DNA of 64,000 nt. Origin: VAZQ01 sp963827585 (GTDB lineage Bacteria; Pseudomonadota; Alphaproteobacteria; Rhizobiales; Xanthobacteraceae). Location: assembly GCA_963827585.1 (NCBI GenBank), contig CAWHCK010000048.1, positions 1 through 64,000 on the forward strand, read 5' to 3'. Below the pieces are notes generated by a model. The model was given only the letters and a program-made list of their open reading frames with translations, was not told where the DNA came from and searched no databases. Made by a program: the position numbers and the translations under genes. Positions 18,401 through 25,910 of the stretch are shown here, one piece after another (position 1 is the first letter of the stretch; every line of letters starts with the position of its first letter).

Positions 18401-18975
18401 CTACGCCTTCTTGCGCGCGGGGCGAGGCCGCGCGCGGCAGCGCGAGAAAGCCGTTGAGCTCGGCGAGCAGGAGCGCGCCGATGTGGAGCTGGGAGACGAA
18501 ATCGCCGGCCTTGATCAGGCGCACGAGCTCGGCCGGGGACACCAGCCTGGTGGTGATGCCGGGCTCCGGCTTGAACGGCTGCGACGCGCGCGCCGGCCTC
18601 GACGAAGAAGCTGTGGACGCGGTTGTTGAGGCGCCCGGTGCAGGCGCATTTGTCGCCCAGCGCGTGCACGGCGCGCGCGGTCAAGCCGGTCTCTTCCATG
18701 AGCTCGCGGCGGCAGCCGTCGGCCGGGCTCTCGCCGGGGTCGACCAGGCCGGCCGGCAGCTCCCACGCGAAGGCTTCGATCGCCGGCCGGTACTGCCGCA
18801 CGATCGGCAGCTTGCCGGCCGCCGTGAGCGCGACGATCGCGATGTAATCGGCCTGCTCGACCGCGTGGTAGACCTGCGGCGCCTGCCCGCGCGCGAACTC
18901 CACCTCGCGCGCGGTGATGCTCACCCACGGCGACACCGTGGTGGTGTGGCGCGCGCGTATCCTCGGCCATTTCAT
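18401..18975 (-). CDS. NUDIX hydrolase, ADP-ribose pyrophosphatase type, frameshifted
   Basis: The start MKWPRIRARHTTTVSPW at 18973-18975 overlaps the stop of the glycosyltransferase gene (ATGA), so translation is coupled. The NUDIX box is complete: GLVDPGESPADGCRRE then LMEETGL fits GX5EX7REUXEEXGU. An ADP-ribose pyrophosphatase-like context surrounds it (IVRQYRPAIEAFAWELPAGL and RVHSFFVEAG). Shifts near 18600 and 18430 separate the box from ELVRLIKAGDFVSQLHIGAL and from the end ARKKA at 18401. It probably hydrolyses a nucleoside diphosphate derivative, perhaps a nucleotide sugar given its operon. About 191 residues are expected. Confidence 0.8.
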
Positions 18976-19743
18976 GGCTGCGATCTCGGCATCATGGGGC
19001 GCGGGTCCTTCAAGGCCACGGTGCGCGGCGGCCGCCGCAGGAAGGTGGTGGCGAAGGCGTAGCCGTACCAGCGCAGATAGCGCCGGCAGCCACCTGAGCA
19101 CGCGGAACCGGCTCTCGCCGTGGCGGCGCTCGAACCAGCGCACCGGAACCTCGGCGATGGTCCAGCCCAGCCGATGCGCCTTCACCAGGAGCTCGATGCT
19201 GTAGCAGAAGCCCTGGTCGGACTCGACCGCGATGCGCTCGATGACGCGGCGCGAGAACATGCGGAAGCCGTTGCTGGCATCGGTGGTGGGCAGGCGCGCC
19301 ACGTGCCGCAGCGTGAAGTTGGCCGAGCGCACCAGCACCGCCTTGATGAGCGGGCAGCCGACCATGGCGCCGCCCGGAATGAAGCGGCTGGCGCAGACGA
19401 TGTCGTGGCCCGCGCGCGCGCGCGCGACCATGCGGTCGACCATCGCCGCGTTGGTATCGTCGTCGGCCGGATACATCAGCACGAACGGCGCCGTGCTCGC
19501 GGCAAAGCCGGTCATGACGGCGCCGTGGGCGCCGCGGCCGGCGTTGCGCACGAGCTCGACGGGCAGGCCGGCATGGGCCTGCGGGTTGTCGCGGATCGCC
19601 GGCAGGGTGTCGTCCTCGGGGTGGTCGTAGCAGATCAGCACGCGCGCCTGGGTTTTCACCGCGCGCGCCAGCGCCGCGAGCGTCGCCACGATGTTGCGGC
19701 CCTCGTTGTAGACCGGAATGACGATATCGAGCTCGGCCGTCAT
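18972..19743 (-). CDS. Glycosyltransferase family 2 protein, one frameshift
   Basis: MTAELDIVIPVYNEGRNIVA is a standard GT-A start. The nucleotide-sugar site contains YPADDDTNAAM. The acceptor region has CASRFIPGGAMVGCPLIKAV and DASNGFRMFSRRVIERI, which resemble polyprenol-phosphate mannosyl- or glucosyltransferases. EVPVRWFERRHGESRFRVLR is the usual C-terminal motif. An inserted base near 19080 moves the last residues into frame with YLRWYGYAFATTFLRRPPR and the TGA overlapping the NUDIX start. It begins inside the methyltransferase stop (ATGA). About 257 residues, probably membrane-associated through a lipid-linked acceptor. Confidence 0.85.
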
Positions 19744-20493
19744 GGCGTGCGTTTGGCGCCGGCGGTCAGCACGAACGGCCGCAGCCGCTCCATGACGGGA
19801 AGGCCGAACACGACGGCGTCGATGAAATTATAGGCCGGGAGCAGGAGCCGCGCCCGCGCCGATGCCACGTAGCGATAGGCGAGCCCGGAGAGGTAGTGCG
19901 TCGACACCGCAAAGCCCGCGCGCTCGAACACGGCGGCGACTTCGCGCGCGAGCACCGGCCGCTCGTTCTCGGTCACGCCGAGCGGACTGTAGAAGGGCGA
20001 GGCGGGGTCGCGGTAGAGCCACATGAACGGATTGCGCCGGTTGGGATCGAAGGCGACGAAGCGCCCGTGCGGGCGCAGCACGCGGAACACCTCGGCGGCG
20101 CAGGGCGACGGGTCGGGGAAGTGATGCACCACCCCGCTCAGCAGCACGCCGTCGAAGCTTAAGGGCGGAAACGGCAGCCGCTCGATGTCGCCTTCGACGA
20201 ATTGGATCGCGGGATATTTGCGGCGGCCGAGCGCGGTCAATTTCTCGCTGAGGTCGAGCCCGACGCAGTCGTAGCCGGCGCGCGCGAGCAGCGCGGTGAA
20301 CGCGCCCGAGCCGCAGCCGAGATCGACCACCCGGGCGCCCGGCTCGAGCCCGCTCAGCCGCACGAAGGCGTCGATGAGGCGGACATTGCGCTTCCGGCGT
20401 GAAGACGTCGTAGTCGTCCGCGGCGGCGTGACCGTCGAAGAACGCGATCTCCTTTTGCTTGTCTTGCTGCCTGCCTCGCGCGGAAGCGGTCAT
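19740..20493 (-). CDS. Class I SAM-dependent methyltransferase, one frameshift
   Basis: From ATG 20491-20493 the chain reads MTASARGRQQDKQKEIAFFD, then HAAADDYDVFTPE. One inserted base near 20395 leads into FVRLSGLEPGARVVDLGCGS with motif I (DLGCGSGAF), DLSEKLTALGRRKYPAIQFV, EGDIERLPFPPLSFDGVLLS (motif II) and GVVHHFPDPSPCAAEVFRVL. The C-terminal half includes FVAFDPNRRNPFMWLYRDPA. This is the Methyltransf_11/25 type acting on small molecules or lipids. It overlaps the glycosyltransferase start by four bases and follows the hydrolase by eight, so all four genes form one coupled unit, plausibly modifying a lipid-linked sugar. Confidence 0.84.
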
Positions 20494-20501
20494 GTTTGCG
20501 G

Positions 20502-21410
20502 TCAATGGCCGGCCGCGGCAACTTTTCTCGCAGCCGTGGCAGCCGCCGGGAAATAGAAGCCGAGCCAGCCGCGCAGGAGATCCCAGATGCGGGTGTTGCC
20601 CTCGCCGAACATGAAATGATCGGCATCGCTGATGAGATGGAGCTCGCTCGGCTGGCCGGCGCGCTTGAACAGCTCGATCGACTGCTCGGTGGGCGTGACC
20701 GAATCGTTGGCGGCGTGCAGGAGGAGGAGCGGCCGCGGCGCAATGCCCCCGACCACCTCGTCGGCGCGGAAGTCGAACATGCTCTGCGCGGTCTCGGCGG
20801 GAAACGAGTGGATGGAATTGCTGGCGAGGTTGTTGCGCAGGTGCGGCGGGATCGGCACGATGTCGTAGCGCGGCACCATCAGCGATTTGCCCGTTTTGGC
20901 GCGGTGCTCGCGCCCTTCTTTCAGCATGTTGGTGAAGCGCGCCCACTCCTCCGGGCTCTTGTGCTGGCCGCGGAACTTGCGCTCGCCGTCGCCCCAGCCG
21001 CCATTGGAGATGACCGCGGCGACGCGCTCGTCGACGCCGCCGGCATAGACCGCGACCGCACCGCCGAAGCTCGACCCGATGACGCCGATGCGCTCGGGAT
21101 CGACCGCCGGATGCCTGGCGAGGAAGGTCAGCGCGCTGCGGGTGTCCTCGACCTGCTCCAGGCAGATCACGCGGCCGAACTCGCCCTCGCTGTCGCCGCA
21201 GCCGCGCATGTCGAAGCGCAGCACCACGTAGCCGAGCTCGCTCAGCACCTTGGTCGGCTGCATGGTGTTCGACGAGGTCTTGTTGCTGCCGAACCCGTGC
21301 AGCACCAGGAAGGCGGCGCGCCGCTCGCCCGGCCGCAGTCCGCTGGGGACATGCACCACGCCCGAGAGTTTCAGGCCGGCGGACGGAAAGGTGACGGCTT
21401 CTTCGGTCAT
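20502..21410 (-). CDS. Alpha/beta hydrolase
   Basis: An intact 302-residue protein with no signal peptide. The oxyanion HGFG box is at 38-41, VVLRFDMRGCGDSEG at 62-76, and the nucleophile elbow GSSFGG has Ser114. The acid is probably the Asp of LLLHAANDSV and the His lies in DADHF near the C-terminus, completing the triad. It resembles the dienelactone-hydrolase/BAAT-like esterases encoded next to sugar or lipid modification genes. It is the first gene of a four-gene coupled set with methyltransferase, glycosyltransferase and NUDIX. A thioesterase or esterase role is inferred; the substrate is unknown. Confidence 0.87.
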   Translation of the reverse strand: MTEEAVTFPSAGLKLSGVVHVPSGLRPGERRAAFLVLHGFGSNKTSSNTMQPTKVLSELGYVVLRFDMRGCGDSEGEFGRVICLEQVEDTRSALTFLARHPAVDPERIGVIGSSFGGAVAVYAGGVDERVAAVISNGGWGDGERKFRGQHKSPEEWARFTNMLKEGREHRAKTGKSLMVPRYDIVPIPPHLRNNLASNSIHSFPAETAQSMFDFRADEVVGGIAPRPLLLLHAANDSVTPTEQSIELFKRAGQPSELHLISDADHFMFGEGNTRIWDLLRGWLGFYFPAAATAARKVAAAGH

Positions 21411-21497
21411 GGGCGTGATCTCCGGTGGGGCGGGTGCGAGACTTTATCGGAACGGTGCGGGGATGGAAGTGCCCGCCGTGGCGCGAGCGCAACGAGC

Positions 21498-21585
21498 GTA
21501 GGATGGGTTGAGCGAAGCGAAACCCATCACCTCTCCCGATCCGGAGTCGTCATGATGGGTTTCGCAAGGGCTCAACCCATCCTAC
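21498..21585. repeat. TAGGATGGGTTGAG-type inverted repeat, second copy
   Basis: GTAGGATGGGTTGAGCGAAG (left) and GGGCTCAACCCATCCTAC (right) repeat the ends of the unit at 15434-15554 around a shorter middle. The right edge again provides a stop codon, here for the UbiD-family gene (21582-21584). Confidence 0.8.
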
Positions 21586-23126
21586 GGCTTGCCGAGGCCG
21601 AGCTCGCTCCACCGCGCATAGGCCTTCTCGATGTCGGTCTTGTCCGGCCAGACCTTGGGCGGGAAGCGCGCGCCGCCGAAGTCCGGGTCGGGGTCGTAAT
21701 CGAGATTCATGGTGGCGTCGATCAGCACCCGGTTCCATTTGCCGGTGCCGAACAGCGCGGGGTTGCGATCGCGCTTACGCACGGAAGGATCGAGCCCCAG
21801 GCCGAAGGTCGAGGGCATGATGACGATGTCGTCCTCGCCCGCGTTCACCCGGTAGGCGATGGCCCAGTCCACCGCCGCATAGTCGTGGATGTCGATGTCG
21901 TCGTCGACCACGGTGATGTGCTTGTAGCGCACGTGGGCGGCCGACGAGCCCCAGATCGCATTGGCCGCCTGCTTGGCCTGGTTGCGATAGCTCTGCTTCA
22001 TCTGGATCAGGAGATTGACCCCGGCGTGCACCGGCGGGCACCACACGTCGGTGATGCCGGGGACGCCGGCGCGGTCGAGCACGTTCCAGGCGATGGCCGC
22101 GCGCATGATCGAGGAGGTGACCGCGTTCTCCGAGTAGCTGCCCGGCAGCGCGCCCTCGATCGTGCCGCGCAGGATCGGATCGTTGCGATGGGTGATGGCG
22201 GTGACGCGGATCGCGGGTTTGGGCGCAGGGTCGCCGGCGATATAGCCGGTGAACTCCGCGAACGGTCCCTCGGGCAGATATTTTGCAGGATCGATCTGCA
22301 GGTAGCCCTCGATCACGATCTCGGCGGTGGCGGGAACGTAGAGATCGACCGTTTCGCATCTGACCAGCTCGGCCGGCGCGCCGCGGATCGAGCCCATCAC
22401 GTCGTACTCGCAGACGCCTTTCGGCACCGGCGCGCCGGCGACGAATTCGAGCGCCGGCTCGACTCCCATGGCGACCGCGATCGGCATCTCGCTCGCGCCG
22501 CCGTTCTGCCAGGCGGTGACGTGATGGCCGATGTGCTGGGCGCGCCACATCAGGATCGGGATGTGGGTCTTGTCGGCGATCATGCCGCGATAGACCCCGA
22601 CATTCATCACGCCGGTCTCGGGATCCTTGGTGACGCAGCCGCCATAGGTCATGAGATAGCGCCCGCCGTCGAGCCGGTTCCAGTAGGGCGCGGGAAACTG
22701 GTAGAGGTCGATGTCGTCGCCGGTGATGATGTTCTCTTTCGCCGGACCGGTGCTCACGATCTTCGGCGCGATGCTGCCGGCGAGGATGGTGCGGCCGATC
22801 CTGACCAGCTCGCGCGGGTGGGTGTCGGGAGGCAGCCCGAGCAGCATCGCGATGCGCCGGTAGTTGTTGAGCGCGGCGCCGAAGATGCGGCGGCAGCGGC
22901 TCCCCGGCGTGTTGTAGTCCTTGATGTTGTTGAACAGCAGCGCCTTGCCGGTGCCGGGCCCCTGCGCCAGCCGCATGATGGTGCCGAGCTCGATGTTCCA
23001 ATCGACCTCGGCGGCGACCTCGTGCAGCTCGCCCTGCGCCGCGAGCGCGGCGATCCAGGCGCGCAGATCGCCGAAGGCGGTCGGCTTGCGTTCGACGGCG
23101 AGATCTTCGGTGCGGGTTTGGAACAT
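21582..23126 (-). CDS. UbiD family prenylated-FMN-dependent decarboxylase
   Basis: An intact 514-residue protein. UbiD enzymes reversibly decarboxylate aromatic and alpha,beta-unsaturated acids with prenyl-FMN made by UbiX. Family landmarks are present: GKALLFNNIKDYNTPGSRC near 60-78, IGRTILAGSIAPKIVSTGP, GGCVTKDPETGVMNVGVYRG, IEGYLQIDPAKYLPEGPFAE with FTGY following (the catalytic Glu region), and SAAHVRYKHITVVDDDIDIH. An AAGGAACC ribosome site precedes the ATG. The gene lies downstream of the molybdenum hydroxylase and flavoprotein genes on the same strand, separated by a repeat, so it probably belongs to the same catabolic function. No UbiX homolog is in the window. Confidence 0.9.
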   Translation of the reverse strand: MFQTRTEDLAVERKPTAFGDLRAWIAALAAQGELHEVAAEVDWNIELGTIMRLAQGPGTGKALLFNNIKDYNTPGSRCRRIFGAALNNYRRIAMLLGLPPDTHPRELVRIGRTILAGSIAPKIVSTGPAKENIITGDDIDLYQFPAPYWNRLDGGRYLMTYGGCVTKDPETGVMNVGVYRGMIADKTHIPILMWRAQHIGHHVTAWQNGGASEMPIAVAMGVEPALEFVAGAPVPKGVCEYDVMGSIRGAPAELVRCETVDLYVPATAEIVIEGYLQIDPAKYLPEGPFAEFTGYIAGDPAPKPAIRVTAITHRNDPILRGTIEGALPGSYSENAVTSSIMRAAIAWNVLDRAGVPGITDVWCPPVHAGVNLLIQMKQSYRNQAKQAANAIWGSSAAHVRYKHITVVDDDIDIHDYAAVDWAIAYRVNAGEDDIVIMPSTFGLGLDPSVRKRDRNPALFGTGKWNRVLIDATMNLDYDPDPDFGGARFPPKVWPDKTDIEKAYARWSELGLGKP

Positions 23127-23171
23127 GGTTCCTTCTTATTTCTGGGGGGAGCTCTTGGACCGTCACGTTGG

Positions 23172-23320
23172 GTTGTCGTCCCCGCGCATCCGATCTCGGG
23201 TTTACCCGAGATCGGCTCTTTGGGTGCGCATGTCGACTATAGCCGACATGCGGTGGGGACCCATCGTGCCACACACGCGGACCTCTGGAATACTGGGTCC
23301 CCGCCTGCGCGGGGACGACA
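23172..23320. repeat. Family B repeat (TCGTCCCCGCG type) carrying a twin-hairpin element in its left palindrome
   Basis: The uninterrupted version at 42897-42972 reads GTTGTCGTCCCCGCGCAAGC, GGGGACC, CTCTGGAATATGGGTCCCCG, GCGGGGACGACA. Here the left palindrome is split after TCGTCCCCGCG and resumes as GTGGGGACCCATCG, while the right palindrome (GGGTCCCCGCCTGCGCGGGG) is intact. Confidence 0.85.
23190..23252. repeat. Twin-hairpin element, copy 2
   Basis: Hairpin 1 is a 26-nt palindrome at 23190-23215 with arms CCGATCTCGGGT and ACCCGAGATCGG. The spacer is 11 nt. Hairpin 2 is 26 nt at 23227-23252 with arms CGCATGTCGAC and GCCGACATGCG (one mismatch). It sits at the apex of the left family B palindrome. 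Confidence 0.85.
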
Positions 23321-23343
23321 GCGTGGTGAAAGCGGCTGGCGTG

Positions 23344-23679
23344 TCATTTCAGGAATCGTTCCGCGGGCGGCGCGATCTCGGTGACGAGGTCCCGCACCAG
23401 CCGTTTGTTGGATAACGGCGCGAGCGTCATTTCGCGCGGCACGAGCCGCGCGGTGCAGGCATAGACGGTCTTGCCGTCGAGCTCCATCATGCATTCCTTG
23501 CAGGCATTGGCATTGATGCAGGAGAAGCGGACGGCGAGGCTCGGGTCGCGGTTCGCCCGGATCCAGCGCAAGCCGTCGAGCACGGACTGGCCGGGCTCGA
23601 ACGGCACCCGGTAGCGCTCCCAGCGCCCTCGTTGCGCGCTCTCTCCCCTCCACACCTTGAGTGTCGCGATATCGCTCAT
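23344..23679 (-). CDS. Stand-alone 2Fe-2S ferredoxin-domain protein (SdhB/FrdB N-domain type)
   Basis: This 111-residue protein begins MSDIATLKVWRGESAQRGRW and overlaps the flavoprotein stop by four bases, so the two are made together. It matches only the N-terminal 2Fe-2S domain of succinate dehydrogenase/fumarate reductase iron-sulfur subunits: VPFEPGQSVLDGLRWI, then FSCINANACKECMM. The cysteines are spaced C-x5-C-x2-C-x11-C, one residue more than the usual x4 in the first gap. The C-terminal 4Fe-4S/3Fe-4S domain of SdhB is absent. It should carry electrons to or from the adjacent flavoprotein. A paralog with the same spacing is encoded at 59494-59850. Confidence 0.82.
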   Translation of the reverse strand: MSDIATLKVWRGESAQRGRWERYRVPFEPGQSVLDGLRWIRANRDPSLAVRFSCINANACKECMMELDGKTVYACTARLVPREMTLAPLSNKRLVRDLVTEIAPPAERFLK

Positions 23680-25409
23680 TGCGCGGCCGCCTCGGTAAGC
23701 GCGGGCACCGGCGTGAGCGCAACGCCGCCGGCGGCTAGCCGCGCCACCTGGTTCATGCGCCAATGCGGCAGCATGCCGGGGAAATCCTCGCGCTGGTGGG
23801 CGCCGCGGCTCTCGCGGCGTGCCCGCGCCGCCAGCGCGACGGTGCGCGCGACCAGCAGCATGTTGCGCAGATCGAACCATTCGAGCCGGCGCAAATCGAA
23901 CGCGGTGTTGCCGCCCGCGGGGCGTTGGCCGAGCGCGCGGGTCATGTCGTCGATGCTGGCGAGGGCGCGGTCGAGCCTCGACTCGGTGCGGAACGGGCCG
24001 ACCTCCTCCGCCATGGTCGCCTGCAGGCGCTGGATCATGGCGGCGGTGTTGATGTCGTTGCCGCCGCGGCGGGCGGCGACAAGGTCGAGCGCCGGCAGCG
24101 CTGCCTCCCGGCGAAAGGCATGCGCTCCCATGCGCCGGGCCCGCTCGGCCGCGCTCTTGCCGGCGCGGGCGCCGAACACCAGCGCCTCGGTGATGGCGTT
24201 GCCGGACAACCGGTTGGCGCCATTGGCGCCGCCGACCGCCTCCCCTGCCACCAAGAGGCCCGGCAGCTCGGTCTCCATGCGCTCGTCCGCGACCACGCCG
24301 CCCATGTGATAATGGGCGATGGGCGCGACCTCGATCGGCATTTTGGTGAGGTCGATGTTGTTTTTCGCGAGCCGATCGACCACCGGGCCGAAGGCCGCGC
24401 GCAGCTCCGCCTCCGAGCAGTGCTCGAAGCTCAGGAACGCGCCGCCGTGCGGCGAGCCGCGTCCCGCCTCCACCTCCTTGACGATGGCGTAGGTTGCGAC
24501 GTCGCGGGTGATGACGTACCGCCCGTCTTCGCTCACGCCGTAGCGCGCGGTGAATTCCTCGCCGGCGCTGTTGAGGAGCCGCCCGCCGAGCTTGTAGCGG
24601 AACGGATCCCACATGATCGGGTCCATCCCGATGAGACGCGGGGCAAGGTGCCCGATCGGGAAGAACTGCACGAATTCCATGTCGACGAGCGGCGCGCCCG
24701 CGCGCAACGCCAGCGCGTAGCCGTCGCCGCCCATATTGGCGGAGGCGCTGTTGCGGCGATAAAGCCTCGTCAGCCCGCCGGTCGCGACGATGGTCGCCTT
24801 CGCGGCGATGGTGACGGGCGTGCCGGTCGCGACATGCCACGCCACCGCGCCCGCAACTTCATCGCCCACGCGCAGAAGATCGACGATTAGGAGGTCGCCG
24901 GCCTTGCGGATGGATTTGCTGCGGGTGACCACGGCGCGCAGCGTCTTCGATACCGCCGGACCGGTATTGAGAAAGTCGACATAGACACAGCGCGGACGGT
25001 CGTGGCCGGGGGCGAACGCTTGCGTGATGCGGCCGTCCTTGCGCGCCCAGCCGATGCCCCACTCGTCCATCTCGCGGATGCGTGCGGGGCCGTCCTCGCA
25101 AAGGAGCCGCGCCAGCCGCTCGTCGCACAACCTGCGGCCGGCCTCGAGCGTGTCGTCGTAATGGTGGCTCCAGTGGTCGGGCGTCTCCGCGCCGAGCGCG
25201 ACCGCCACCGTCATCTGCGCCATGACGGTAGCGCCGCCGCGGCCGATCAGGCTCCTCTCGGCGAGGAAGACGCTGCAGCCCGCGCGCGCGGCCTCGATCG
25301 CCGCGTACATGCCGGCGCCGCCCGATCCGATGATCAGGACGTCGGTCTCGACGTGCATGGGGTCGACGCTCATGCCGGTCATGTCCGGCAGTATAGCCCA
25401 ATCATGCAC
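23676..25409 (-). CDS. Fumarate reductase / succinate dehydrogenase-type flavoprotein
   Basis: A 577-residue FAD enzyme of the FrdA/SdhA/AprA family. VLIIGSGGAGMYAAIEAARA is the FAD-binding beta-alpha-beta fold. GGRLLNSAGEEFTARYG, IAHYHMGGVVADERMETELP, and VAGEAVGGANGANRLSGNAI are family signatures. RRESRGAHQREDFPG holds the C-terminal arginine motif. Where FrdA carries a His that binds FAD covalently, this protein has IGRGGATVMAQMT, so FAD is probably noncovalent. The start at 25409 has AAGG four bases upstream, but Met at 25382 is also possible. It lies 12 bp after the CoxS-like gene and overlaps the 2Fe-2S gene. Substrate unknown; likely an acyl or enoate reductase/dehydrogenase or an electron-transfer partner of the molybdenum enzyme. 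Confidence 0.85.
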   Translation of the reverse strand: MHDWAILPDMTGMSVDPMHVETDVLIIGSGGAGMYAAIEAARAGCSVFLAERSLIGRGGATVMAQMTVAVALGAETPDHWSHHYDDTLEAGRRLCDERLARLLCEDGPARIREMDEWGIGWARKDGRITQAFAPGHDRPRCVYVDFLNTGPAVSKTLRAVVTRSKSIRKAGDLLIVDLLRVGDEVAGAVAWHVATGTPVTIAAKATIVATGGLTRLYRRNSASANMGGDGYALALRAGAPLVDMEFVQFFPIGHLAPRLIGMDPIMWDPFRYKLGGRLLNSAGEEFTARYGVSEDGRYVITRDVATYAIVKEVEAGRGSPHGGAFLSFEHCSEAELRAAFGPVVDRLAKNNIDLTKMPIEVAPIAHYHMGGVVADERMETELPGLLVAGEAVGGANGANRLSGNAITEALVFGARAGKSAAERARRMGAHAFRREAALPALDLVAARRGGNDINTAAMIQRLQATMAEEVGPFRTESRLDRALASIDDMTRALGQRPAGGNTAFDLRRLEWFDLRNMLLVARTVALAARARRESRGAHQREDFPGMLPHWRMNQVARLAAGGVALTPVPALTEAAAQ

Positions 25410-25421
25410 CTTGTTTCGAAG

Positions 25422-25901
25422 CTAAGCCTGAGCGCTCCTGCGCTTGCGGGCGGCAATTTTCACCGCGTTGACGATCTCCGGATAGGCGGCGCAGCGGCAG
25501 AGATTGCCCGACAGATAGTGTCGGATCTGATCCTCGTCCGGTTCCGGATGGGCGTCGAGCAATTGCGTGGTCATCAGCAAAAAGCCGGGGGTGCAGTATC
25601 CGCACTGGAAGGCGCCGGCCTCGATGAAGGCCTCCTGCACCGGACTGAGCGCGTCGCCGCTGGCGAGCGATTCGACCGTGGCGACCTCGGCGCCGTCGAC
25701 AAAGGCGGCGAGGTAGAGGCAGCCGGAGACGGCGGCGCCGTTCACCAGCACCGTGCAGCAGCCGCACATGCCCTGGCCGCAGCTCTCGCGCGCGCCCATC
25801 AGATTGAATTCGCGCTGCAGCAGCTCGACGAGGTTGTGGTGCGGCTTGATCTCGGCGGCGACCGGCTCGCCGTTGAGGGTGAAGCTGATGGTGCGGGTCA
25901 T
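25422..25901 (-). CDS. Xanthine dehydrogenase family 2Fe-2S subunit (CoxS-like)
   Basis: A 159-residue protein with the usual two clusters: the plant-type site ESCGQGMCGCCTVLVNG near 39-55, with the fourth Cys in GCLYLAAF, and the helical domain site QCGYCTPGFLLMTTQLLDA plus SGNLCRCAAYPEIVNAV. It relays electrons from the molybdenum site to FAD in a three-subunit hydroxylase. It lies nine bases after coxL and directly before the flavoprotein gene. All eight cluster cysteines are present, so it should be functional. Confidence 0.92.
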   Translation of the reverse strand: MTRTISFTLNGEPVAAEIKPHHNLVELLQREFNLMGARESCGQGMCGCCTVLVNGAAVSGCLYLAAFVDGAEVATVESLASGDALSPVQEAFIEAGAFQCGYCTPGFLLMTTQLLDAHPEPDEDQIRHYLSGNLCRCAAYPEIVNAVKIAARKRRSAQA

Positions 25902-25910
25902 GCTTGATCT

